From Dehalococcoidia bacterium (lineage in GTDB: Bacteria > Chloroflexota > Dehalococcoidia > UBA2979), in assembly GCA_004297315.1 (NCBI GenBank), contig SCTU01000237.1, forward strand, positions 1-5,347: DNA of 5,347 bases, read 5' to 3'. Position 1 is the first letter of the stretch; every line of letters starts with the position of its first letter. Shown one piece after another: positions 1-5,347 of this stretch. The notes below the pieces were generated by a model, which saw only the letters and a list, made by a program, of their open reading frames with translations, made no database searches and was not told the DNA's origin. Position numbers and translations under genes: made by a program.

Positions 1-422
1 GTGCCCGCGAGGTCGGAGCCGGCCTCCGGCGCGGTGAGCAACTGCCAGGTCACCACCTCGCCCTTGAAAATCGGGGGAAGGAAGCGCTGCTTCTGCTCCT
101 CCGTACCCCAGACGAGGATGCTCGCGCCGCCGAGGCGTCCACCGCTGTCGTAGTAGGGAGGAAGGCCAACGCCGAACTTGTCCAACTCCTCGTTAAGGAT
201 GACGGACTGCTCGAACGTCAGACCCCCTCCGCCGTATTCCTTCGGGGCGGTCGGCCGCAGCCAACCCTTTGCGCCAAGGTCGCGGCCGACCTGTCGCATT
301 TTCGCGTAGTTCTCGTCCGAATCGGGGTTGCCCTCGATCTTGGGGACGTTCGCTTCTGCCCAGGCACGGACTTCCTTGCGAAAGACCTCTTGTTCTGGCG
401 TGTAGGTCGGCTTGAAGTCCAC
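1..422 (-). CDS. Acyl-CoA dehydrogenase, N-terminal part (C-terminus outside window)
   Basis: FAD-dependent acyl-CoA dehydrogenases oxidise an acyl-CoA to the trans-2-enoyl-CoA and pass electrons to ETF; the substrate cannot be told from this part. The visible 140 residues hold the alpha-helical N-terminal domain (about 5-120) and the start of the middle beta domain. Family-like stretches are TPEQEVFRKEVRAWAE (8-23), KEYGGGGL (61-68), WGTEEQKQRFLPPIFKGE (105-122) and LLTAPEAGSD (128-137). The last is the flavin/substrate-contacting motif, usually T-E-P-x-A-G-S-D; here Ala replaces the Glu. The catalytic glutamate and C-terminal helical domain lie beyond the left edge. The start is GTG at 422: an in-frame TGA lies two codons upstream (426-428), and a GGTGG Shine-Dalgarno-like run (431-435) sits eight bases before it. 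Codon use is less G/C-biased than in the helicase (26 of 140 codons end in A/T). It lies 90 bases downstream of the small membrane protein gene, same strand. Family assignment is firm; substrate is unknown. Confidence 0.93.
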   Translation of the reverse strand, partial: MDFKPTYTPEQEVFRKEVRAWAEANVPKIEGNPDSDENYAKMRQVGRDLGAKGWLRPTAPKEYGGGGLTFEQSVILNEELDKFGVGLPPYYDSGGRLGGASILVWGTEEQKQRFLPPIFKGEVVTWQLLTAPEAGSDLAG

Positions 423-441
423 GGTTCACCCCACCTTCGAC

Positions 442-461
442 CGACCGCACAATCACGGTCG
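442..461. repeat. Short inverted repeat upstream of the acyl-CoA dehydrogenase gene
   Basis: CGACCG (442-447) and CGGTCG (456-461) form a perfect six-base inverted repeat around an eight-base spacer, about 20 bases upstream of the dehydrogenase GTG. It could be a regulator's operator (beta-oxidation genes are often controlled by TetR or GntR family repressors) or a weak hairpin. There is no T-run on either side, so a rho-independent terminator is unlikely. Repeats this short arise easily by chance in GC-rich DNA. Confidence 0.25.
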
Positions 462-512
462 CGATGCCTCATCCTACCGCTCTCGTAAAGGGGAGTGACA
501 GCGCCTGCCCGC

Positions 513-665
513 CTAGACCCCGGCCTCGTCCTTCTCGGTCGGAGGAGGCGCCGGGCGGTGCAGCCCGGAACGGATACCCCCGCTAAACGCCATGGCGGCT
601 GAGCCGGCGGCCCAGGCCATGACGACGGCGCTGAGCGCGAACGGAATCGCGGGCGGGACGGTCAT
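513..665 (-). CDS. Small single-pass membrane protein, 50 residues, unknown function
   Basis: I do not recognise this protein. Residues about 7-28 (IPFALSAVVMAWAAGSAAMAF) form one hydrophobic, alanine-rich segment long enough to cross the membrane. A short Ser/Gly/Arg linker (28-37) and a Pro-rich, charged, polar tail (HRPAPPPTEKDEAGV) follow. No cysteines or metal-binding motif are present. The segment could be an uncleaved anchor; no convincing signal peptidase site or lipobox is seen. The start at ATG 665 is chosen because GAGGAG (672-677) lies six bases upstream, the best Shine-Dalgarno in the window. The frame stays open upstream to an ATG at 791, but that start would overlap the hydrolase end and add an Arg-rich, non-protein-like stretch. 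It follows the hydrolase by 88 bases on the same strand, so the two may be co-transcribed. Evidence that it is real is the start signal plus the hydrophobic segment; no homology is known to me. Confidence 0.6.
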   Translation of the reverse strand: MTVPPAIPFALSAVVMAWAAGSAAMAFSGGIRSGLHRPAPPPTEKDEAGV

Positions 666-671
666 TGCTGA

Positions 672-677
672 CTCCTC
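672..677 (-). promoter_or_regulatory. Strong ribosome binding site for the 50-residue membrane protein
   Basis: The minus strand reads GAGGAG, then six bases, then ATG at 665. This near-ideal Shine-Dalgarno decides between the short start and the longer upstream start at 791, which overlaps the hydrolase gene. Confidence 0.65.
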
Positions 678-753
678 ATGACAACGGGCCGGCGGCGGAC
701 GGCGCCAGTGTCGCGCCTTCGCGGCCCGGCGTGAAGCGACCCGAGCCTGTGGG

Positions 754-1671
754 CTACTCGAGTGCCTTTCGCAGCCGCTCTGCCGCCACACGGACGGTCT
801 CGAGGCCCTCGGGGAACAGGTGCGCCATCGTGAAGAAGGAATGGATCTGGCCCGCGTGCCGGGTGAGGGTCACCAGCACGCCCGCGGCCTCGAGCGCGGC
901 CGCGTACGCCTCGCCTTCGTCGCGCAACGGGTCGTACTCCGCCACGTGGATGTCGGCTGGCGGCAGGCCCGCATGGCTCTTCGCGAGCAGCGGGGAGATC
1001 GAGGGCTGCGCCCGGTCGACGCCGGCCGGCGCGTAGTGGCCGTAGAACCACTCCATCGACGCCCTCGTCAGCACGTACCCGTCGGCGTTCTCGGCGTACG
1101 AGGCGGTCTGCATGCGGCAGTCGGTGACGGGGACGACGAGCAACTGGTGGCGGAAGGCCGTGCCGCCTCGGTCACGCGAGAGCAGCGTGACCGCCGCGGC
1201 GAGGTTCGCGCCTGCGCTGACACCGCCGACCGCGATCCGCGCCTGGTCGCCGCCGTATCGCGCGGCGTTCTGCCACGCCCAGACCGCGGCAGCGTAGGCG
1301 TCGTCGACAGCGGCGGGATACCGGTTTTCCGGTGCGAGGCGGTAGTCGACGCTGATCACAATGACGCCCGAGCCCGCGCAGAGCCGGCGCGCGGTCGGGT
1401 CGTCGTGTTCGACGCTGCCGAGGACCCAGCCGCCGCCGTGAAACCAGATGAGCACCGGCAGGTTTGGCGCGTCCGAGGGGTAATAGAGCCGCACGGGGAT
1501 CGGCCCCTCCGGGCCAAAGACTTCCATATCCTCAACGCGCGCGACCTCAGGGCCCGGGGGCGGTAGCGGGCGGGCGGCCCTCGCCTCGGCGGGCGTCAGC
1601 GCGTACGTCGGCGGCGCGCCGAGGGCTTCGGCTTCGTCGAGAAACGCACGTGCAGCTGGATCCAGCGGCAT
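754..1671 (-). CDS. HSL-family alpha/beta hydrolase (carboxylesterase/lipase-like), 305 residues
   Basis: This is a serine esterase of the hormone-sensitive lipase (family IV, alpha/beta-hydrolase fold 3) type, hydrolysing carboxylic esters, usually short to medium acyl chains. The oxyanion-hole motif HGGGW is at residues 78-82, followed by the family stretch VDYRLAPE (108-115). The nucleophile elbow is GVSAG (150-154, Ser152). The acid is probably Asp247 in EYDPLRDEG, and the base His277 in GQIHSFF. All three triad residues are present and the length is normal for the family, so it should be active. The first 50 or so residues form the usual N-terminal cap. No signal peptide is seen, which suggests a cytoplasmic enzyme. 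The start is fixed by an in-frame TAG four codons upstream (1681-1683); an AGGGGG run lies five bases before the ATG. It lies 82 bases downstream of the PIN toxin gene, same strand. The natural substrate cannot be read from sequence; the nearby dehydrogenase makes a lipid or acyl ester plausible, but this is only context. Confidence 0.95.
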   Translation of the reverse strand: MPLDPAARAFLDEAEALGAPPTYALTPAEARAARPLPPPGPEVARVEDMEVFGPEGPIPVRLYYPSDAPNLPVLIWFHGGGWVLGSVEHDDPTARRLCAGSGVIVISVDYRLAPENRYPAAVDDAYAAAVWAWQNAARYGGDQARIAVGGVSAGANLAAAVTLLSRDRGGTAFRHQLLVVPVTDCRMQTASYAENADGYVLTRASMEWFYGHYAPAGVDRAQPSISPLLAKSHAGLPPADIHVAEYDPLRDEGEAYAAALEAAGVLVTLTRHAGQIHSFFTMAHLFPEGLETVRVAAERLRKALE

Positions 1672-1707
1672 CGAGACCCCCTAGCACCGAGGCGGTTCTA
1701 CCACACA

Positions 1708-1723
1708 GGAAGCGTCGGCTTCC
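1708..1723. repeat. Hairpin between toxin and hydrolase genes
   Basis: GGAAGC (1708-1713) and GCTTCC (1718-1723) form a perfect six-base stem with a four-base loop. Read on the minus strand, the second arm is followed by TGTGTGG, which is only partly T-rich. It could weakly terminate toxin-antitoxin transcription or act in the hydrolase leader. A canonical rho-independent terminator would need a longer stem and a T-run. Confidence 0.35.
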
Positions 1724-1753
1724 ATTCGCGGGCTGGCGTTGAGTGGCTGGCGC

Positions 1754-2164
1754 TCAGCGGTCGGGCGCGATGAGGCGCAGGCGAGGGAAGTATGAGCGAT
1801 ACCGGGCCGCATCGCGGGTGAGCAACTGGTATCCGCCGACCGCAGCGTGCGCGCCGATATAGAAGTCCGGCAGCGGTGAGCGACGCACTCCACCCGTCCG
1901 TCGGTACTGCAAGAAGACCTTCCCCGCCAGGAAGGCAGCCTCGTACGGCAGGTCTTCTCGGCGGTAAAGGTCGACGGGGAGCGCGGCTTCGAGCGCCTCG
2001 ACTGCCTCAAACCCGATCGACACCTCGGCGTACACCAGCGCGTTGATGACGAGGAGCTCCTCGTCAGCCACCCGCGCCAGTGTCTCGGCGGACCACGCAC
2101 CCCAGCGCGGATCCTGCGTGACGACGTCGAGCAGCACGTTGCTGTCGACGAGGACCGGGCTCAC
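1754..2164 (-). CDS. vapC: VapC-type PIN-domain toxin, putative ribonuclease (136 residues)
   Basis: PIN-domain toxins are Mg-dependent endoribonucleases that cleave tRNA, rRNA or mRNA and halt translation unless bound by their antitoxin. The four acidic positions of the PIN active site are all present: Asp7 (VLVDSNVLLD), Glu47 (NALVYAEV), Asp100 (SPLPDFYIGAHA) and Asp118 (LLTRDAARY). The protein starts and ends like a complete VapC of 130-140 residues, so it is probably catalytically competent. The start is a GTG whose GTGA overlaps the antitoxin's TGA stop by four bases, with GGAGAG just upstream. This arrangement predicts translational coupling. The frame is open upstream to 2464, but that extension runs out of frame through the antitoxin gene and is not real. 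The RNA target cannot be predicted. Confidence 0.92.
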   Translation of the reverse strand: MSPVLVDSNVLLDVVTQDPRWGAWSAETLARVADEELLVINALVYAEVSIGFEAVEALEAALPVDLYRREDLPYEAAFLAGKVFLQYRRTGGVRRSPLPDFYIGAHAAVGGYQLLTRDAARYRSYFPRLRLIAPDR

Positions 2165-2397
2165 GACTCTCCGCGGGTGAGCGCCATGATCTCGTCCGTC
2201 GACATCCTGATCCCTCCGGCGCGTCGCAGCGCCTCGACCGCGAGCGCCCCCCGCGTCGGCCGCCGCGAGTTCCGGGCCTTCACGATCCGGACGCCATTCC
2301 TTTCGAACACGAACTCGACTTCGGTGTTCGGCAGCAGCCCGGCGCGCTCGCGGATCTCCTGCGGGATCGTCACCTGCCCCTTCGATGTGATGCGCAT
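2161..2397 (-). CDS. vapB: VapB-type antitoxin, SpoVT/AbrB (MazE-like) domain, 78 residues
   Basis: This is the DNA-binding antitoxin partner of the downstream PIN toxin. Residues 1-43 form a swapped-hairpin AbrB domain, with the typical opening MRITSKGQVTIPQEIRERAG and the strand pattern TEVEFVFERNGVRIVKA. The C-terminal half (about 44-78) is the toxin-neutralising tail and ends in the motif STDEIMALTRGES, which many VapB proteins share. Two copies of an AbrB domain normally make one DNA-binding unit that binds a palindrome in its own promoter; a perfect 16-bp palindrome lies just upstream (2406-2421). The start is ATG 2397, with GAGG (2403-2406) five bases before it. It comes first in the operon and overlaps the toxin by four bases, the classic antitoxin-first order. 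The assignment is firm. Confidence 0.94.
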   Translation of the reverse strand: MRITSKGQVTIPQEIRERAGLLPNTEVEFVFERNGVRIVKARNSRRPTRGALAVEALRRAGGIRMSTDEIMALTRGES

Positions 2398-2405
2398 GGG
2401 TACCT

Positions 2406-2421
2406 CTCTTACCGGTAAGAG
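2406..2421. promoter_or_regulatory. Perfect 16-bp palindrome, candidate VapB/VapC operator
   Basis: CTCTTACCGGTAAGAG is a perfect palindrome in the gap between divergent vapB and lhr. Its left end touches the vapB Shine-Dalgarno and its right end touches the candidate -10 region, so bound repressor would block vapB transcription. AbrB-type antitoxins commonly bind such sites, alone or with the toxin. The half-site sequence itself is not one I recognise. In RNA it could also fold into a short stem over the vapB leader. Confidence 0.5.
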
Positions 2422-2423
2422 TA

Positions 2424-2453
2424 ATACTACCGGAGACGAGCGAGCGGTGCCAC
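2424..2453 (-). promoter_or_regulatory. Candidate vapB promoter
   Basis: On the minus strand, GTGGCA (2448-2453, four of six to TTGACA) lies 18 bases from TAGTAT (2424-2429, four of six to TATAAT). The -10 falls in the only AT-rich patch of the gap and sits directly upstream of the 16-bp palindrome. Both boxes are weak matches, so the assignment rests mainly on position. Confidence 0.35.
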
Positions 2454-2482
2454 CCGCCCCGCAACCGGGTCAGCCTCCGGCG

Positions 2483-2488
2483 TACGCT
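2483..2488 (+). promoter_or_regulatory. Candidate -10 box giving a leaderless lhr transcript
   Basis: TACGCT fits the TANNNT pattern of bacterial -10 elements and ends seven bases before the lhr ATG (2496), so transcription could begin at the A of the start codon. In keeping with this, no good Shine-Dalgarno precedes the ATG; only GGA in CTGGATCAC is present. No -35 box is recognisable. Such a short motif often occurs by chance. Confidence 0.25.
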
Positions 2489-2495
2489 GGATCAC

Positions 2496-5347
2496 ATGAG
2501 CACCGATGCCGCGACTGACGTGCTGGACCGCTTCCACCCCGCGGTGCGGGCGTGGTTCGCGCAGCGGTTTGGGGCACCGACGGACGCGCAGGTCGAGGGC
2601 TGGCCGAGCATCTTCGAGCGGCGCGACGTGCTGCTCGCGGCGCCGACCGGCTCCGGCAAGACGCTCGCGGCGTTCCTCGTGGGGCTGGACTCGCTCGTGC
2701 GGGAGGCCGAGGCAGGGACGCTCGACGACCGCACGCGCATCATCTACGTCTCCCCGCTCAAGGCGCTCGGCAACGACATCGAGCGCAACCTGGATGAGCC
2801 GCTCGCGGGGATCCGCGCGGCGGCGGCCGCGATGGGGCTCGACCTCGGCGCGGTCCGCACCGGCGTGCGCTCCGGCGACACCCCGCAGTCCGAACGGCAG
2901 GCGATGGTGCGGAAGCCGCCGCACATCGTGATCACGACACCGGAGTCGCTCTACCTCCTGCTCACGGCGGAACGAGGGCGCGCGACGCTGCGCGGCGTCC
3001 ACACGGTGATCGTCGACGAGATCCACGCGTTGGCGCGCGACCGGCGCGGCACGCATCTCACGCTGAGCCTCGAACGGCTCGACCACGTCGTGACCTCGGC
3101 GGGCGGGGCGCGGCCGCAGCGGATCGGCCTCTCGGCGACGCAGCGGCCGATCGAGGCGATGGGCGCGTTCCTCGCGGGGACCGGCAGGCCCGTCGAGATC
3201 GTCGACCGCGGGCACCAGCGCGACATCGAACTGCACGTCGACGTGCCAGAGACGGAACTCGAGGCCGTCGCTCCGAAGGAGCAGTGGGGCGAGATCTACG
3301 ACCGGCTCGCGGAACTCGTGCGGGAGCACAGGACCACGCTGATCTTCGTCAACACGCGCCGCATGTCGGAGCGCGTCGCGCACAACCTCGCGGAACGCCT
3401 CGGCGAAGACGCGGTCGCCTCGCACCACGGGTCGATGTCGAAGGAGCGCCGGCTGCGCGTCGAGCAGCGGCTGAAGGCGGGCGACCTGAAGGCGCTCGTC
3501 GCGACCGCCTCGCTCGAACTCGGCATCGACATCGGCAGCATCGACCTCGTCTGCCAGGTGGGGTCGCCGAGGAGCATTGCGACGTTCCTCCAGCGCGTCG
3601 GGCGGTCGGGGCACGCGCTCGGTCTGCGCCCGCACGGCCGGCTCTTCCCCGCGTCGCGCGACGAACTGATCGAGTGCGCCGCCGTCGTCCGCGCCGTGCG
3701 CGCCGGCCGCCTCGACCGGATCGTGCAGCCGAAGGCGCCGCTCGACGTGATGGCGCAGCAGATCGTCGCGGAGGTTGCCGCCGAGGAGTGGCGCGAGGAC
3801 GCCCTCTTCGACCTCGTGCGCCGCGCGACGCCGTACGCAGACCTCACGCGCGAGGCGTTCGACGAGATCGTGGAGATGCTGGCGACGGGCATCGGCGAAC
3901 ACGCGGGCCGTACGCCCGGCCTGCTCCACCGCGACCGCATCCAGGGGATGCTGCGCCCGAAGCGCGCCGCGCGCCTCACGGCCATCACGAACGGCGGCAC
4001 GATCCCCGAGACCGGCGACTATCGCGTGGTCGCGGAGCCCGAGGGCATCCAGGTCGGCACCGTCAACGAGGACTGGGCGATGGAGTCGCAGGGCGGCGAC
4101 GTCTTCCTCCTCGGCTCCACCTCATGGCGGATCAGCCGCGTGGGCCAGTCCACCGTTTTCGTGACCGACGCGCACGGCGCGGCGCCCAGTGTCCCGTTCT
4201 GGCTCGGCGAAGCGCCCGGCCGCACGATCGAACTCTCCGAGGAGGTCGGGCGGCTGCGTCGTGACGTCGAGAAGCGCCTCGATGGCGACCCGGAGGCGCT
4301 GCGCACGTGGCTCGCGGTCGAGTGCACGCTGCCACCGCTCGCCGCGGACCAGGTCGCGGATTACCTGCGCGCCACCCGCGACGGCCTCGGCCTCGTCCCC
4401 TCCGACCACGACGTCGTCTTCGAGCGGTTTTTCGACGACGGCGGCGGGATGCAGCTGGTGGTGCACGCGCCGTTCGGGCAGCGGATCAACCGCGCGTGGG
4501 GCCTCGCGCTGCGCAAGCGCTTCTGCGTCGCCTTCGACTTCGAACTCCAGGCGGCGGCAAGCGACGACGCGATCCTGCTCTCGGCGGGCCCGCAGCACTC
4601 GTGGCCGATGGAGGAGGCGTTCGCCTGGGTGACGCCGGAGAACGTCGAGGACGCCGTCCACTCTTCCGTTTTCTACATCCCGCTCTTCCCGACGCGCTGG
4701 CGCTGGAACGTCACGCGCGCCCTCGCGGTCCCGCGCTCGCGAGGCGGACGGCCGGTGCCGCCGTTCATCCAGCGGATGCGCGCGGACGACCTGATGGCGG
4801 CGGTGTTCCCCGAGCAGGTGGGCTGCCAGGAGAACATGACCGAGCCGCTCCGCCTCCCCGACCACCCGCTGATGCAGCAGACGATGCGCGACTGCCTCTT
4901 CGAGGCGATGGACGTCGAGGGCCTGCGCGGCGTCCTCGAGCGCGTGCGCGCGGGCGAGGTCCGCTACCACGCGCGCGAGACCGTCGAGCCCTCGGTGATG
5001 GCGCACGAGATCATCAACGGCAAGCCGTACACCTTCCTGGACGACGCGCCGCTGGAGGAACGCCGCACGCGCGCCGTCAGCCTGCGGCGCGGGCTGCCCG
5101 AGAGCGCTCGCGACCTCGGCGCGCTCGACCCGGAGGCGATCGAGCGCGTGGCCGACGAGGCGTGGCCCGACCCGCGCGACGCCGAGGAGACGCACGACGC
5201 GCTGCTCAACCTGGTCGCCGTAGCGGAACCCACGGTCGAGGACTGGGCGGACTGGCTCGCGGAACTCGCCGCGCAGCAGCGCGCGGCCGCCCTCGAGACC
5301 GCACGCGGGCGGATCTGGTTCGCCGCCGAGCACCTCGAGGCCGTGCG
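2496..5347 (+). CDS. lhr: Lhr-type superfamily 2 DNA helicase, N-terminal 950 residues (C-terminus outside window)
   Basis: Lhr proteins are ATP-driven 3'-to-5' single-strand DNA translocases that unwind DNA and, preferentially, RNA:DNA hybrids; in mycobacteria lhr belongs to the DNA-damage response. The frame is open from ATG 2496 to the window edge. RecA domain 1 has a Q-motif-like GAPTDAQVEGWPSI (26-39), Walker A APTGSGKT (49-56), SPLKALGND (86-94), TTPESL (147-152), DEIH (174-177) and SAT (213-215). RecA domain 2 has TLIFVNTRR (281-289), ATASLELGIDIG (336-347) and QRVGRSGH (366-373). A winged-helix region (PLDVMAQQIVAE, 415-426) and the Lhr-specific beta region with FWLGEAPGRTIEL (568-580) follow. 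The stretch YTFLDDAPLEERRTRAV (845-861) marks the end of the Lhr core. Continuation past it suggests a long form, in which an extra C-terminal domain would lie beyond the window. No motif is damaged. Only 7 of its first 140 codons end in A/T. It is divergent from vapBC. Confidence 0.96.
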   Translation, partial: MSTDAATDVLDRFHPAVRAWFAQRFGAPTDAQVEGWPSIFERRDVLLAAPTGSGKTLAAFLVGLDSLVREAEAGTLDDRTRIIYVSPLKALGNDIERNLDEPLAGIRAAAAAMGLDLGAVRTGVRSGDTPQSERQAMVRKPPHIVITTPESLYLLLTAERGRATLRGVHTVIVDEIHALARDRRGTHLTLSLERLDHVVTSAGGARPQRIGLSATQRPIEAMGAFLAGTGRPVEIVDRGHQRDIELHVDVPETELEAVAPKEQWGEIYDRLAELVREHRTTLIFVNTRRMSERVAHNLAERLGEDAVASHHGSMSKERRLRVEQRLKAGDLKALVATASLELGIDIGSIDLVCQVGSPRSIATFLQRVGRSGHALGLRPHGRLFPASRDELIECAAVVRAVRAGRLDRIVQPKAPLDVMAQQIVAEVAAEEWREDALFDLVRRATPYADLTREAFDEIVEMLATGIGEHAGRTPGLLHRDRIQGMLRPKRAARLTAITNGGTIPETGDYRVVAEPEGIQVGTVNEDWAMESQGGDVFLLGSTSWRISRVGQSTVFVTDAHGAAPSVPFWLGEAPGRTIELSEEVGRLRRDVEKRLDGDPEALRTWLAVECTLPPLAADQVADYLRATRDGLGLVPSDHDVVFERFFDDGGGMQLVVHAPFGQRINRAWGLALRKRFCVAFDFELQAAASDDAILLSAGPQHSWPMEEAFAWVTPENVEDAVHSSVFYIPLFPTRWRWNVTRALAVPRSRGGRPVPPFIQRMRADDLMAAVFPEQVGCQENMTEPLRLPDHPLMQQTMRDCLFEAMDVEGLRGVLERVRAGEVRYHARETVEPSVMAHEIINGKPYTFLDDAPLEERRTRAVSLRRGLPESARDLGALDPEAIERVADEAWPDPRDAEETHDALLNLVAVAEPTVEDWADWLAELAAQQRAAALETARGRIWFAAEHLEAV

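Noticed and set aside
513..791. Longer version of the small membrane protein starting at 791
   Set aside because: The added 42 residues are Arg/Ala/Ser-rich, overlap the hydrolase end and have no better start signal; the GAGGAG at 672-677 supports the start at 665.
820..1566. 248-codon frame on the plus strand
   Set aside because: It is antisense to the HSL hydrolase, which has an intact catalytic triad and family motifs; the plus-strand product is Arg/Val-rich without a domain.
1731..1752. Direct repeat of GGCTGGCG with a 14-base period
   Set aside because: Only two eight-base GC-rich copies, one partly in the vapC end; compatible with chance.
1754..2464. Toxin frame extended upstream to an ATG at 2464
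   Set aside because: The extension reads through the antitoxin gene out of frame. PIN domains start almost at once with the V-D-S-N strand, which fits the GTG at 2164.
2427..3929. 500-codon open frame on the minus strand
   Set aside because: It is antisense to the lhr frame, is dominated by Arg, Ala, Asp and His with no recognisable domain, and results from G/C at third codon positions of lhr. The lhr frame carries all helicase motifs.
3284..4264. 326-codon frame on the plus strand inside lhr
   Set aside because: It is an out-of-frame reading of lhr made almost entirely of Arg, Ala, Pro and Gly, not protein-like.
4122..5333. 403-codon open frame on the minus strand
   Set aside because: It is antisense to lhr, with low-complexity Arg/Val/Ala/Asp composition and no domain; the plus-strand frame encodes conserved Lhr sequence throughout.
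1..5347. Possible defence island, mobile element or CRISPR context around the helicase and toxin-antitoxin pair
   Set aside because: No nuclease, methylase, integrase, transposase, terminal repeat or repeat array is present; Lhr is a housekeeping-type repair helicase and vapBC pairs are common on chromosomes.

Overview
The window comes from a GC-rich bacterial chromosome. Lhr and both metabolic enzymes use almost only G/C-ending codons. No gene here fixes the lineage. The combination (a long Lhr helicase, an acyl-CoA dehydrogenase, an HSL-type esterase, an AbrB/PIN toxin-antitoxin pair) suits an environmental Chloroflexota or an actinobacterium, but that is inference only. No tRNA, rRNA, CRISPR array, IS element or prophage gene is visible.

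Layout: five genes point left and one large gene points right, with the divergence point at about 2398-2495. From left to right on the minus strand they are: the N-terminal 140 residues of an acyl-CoA dehydrogenase (cut by the left edge, GTG start at 422); a 50-residue single-helix membrane protein (513-665); a complete HSL-family alpha/beta hydrolase with an intact Ser-Asp-His triad (754-1671); a VapC-type PIN-domain toxin (1754-2164); and its VapB-type AbrB antitoxin (2161-2397). The toxin and antitoxin overlap by four bases. On the plus strand, one uninterrupted reading frame runs from ATG 2496 off the right edge. It encodes the first 950 residues of a large Lhr-type superfamily 2 helicase. 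This frame has no stop in the window, and the long frames antisense to it are shadows.

Regulation: the 98-bp gap between vapB and lhr holds a perfect 16-bp palindrome (2406-2421) just upstream of the vapB start, next to an AT-rich promoter-like patch. It is the obvious candidate operator for VapB/VapC autoregulation and could also affect the divergent lhr gene. The lhr start has no clear Shine-Dalgarno sequence but has a TANNNT-type -10 element seven bases upstream, which would fit a leaderless transcript.

The genes form three functional units: a toxin-antitoxin module, a DNA-repair helicase, and lipid/ester metabolism (dehydrogenase, esterase). Nothing in the sequence ties the three into one pathway. 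I see no previously undescribed system. The points most worth a second look are the shared vapB/lhr control region and the small membrane protein. Gaps between genes are all under 100 bases.
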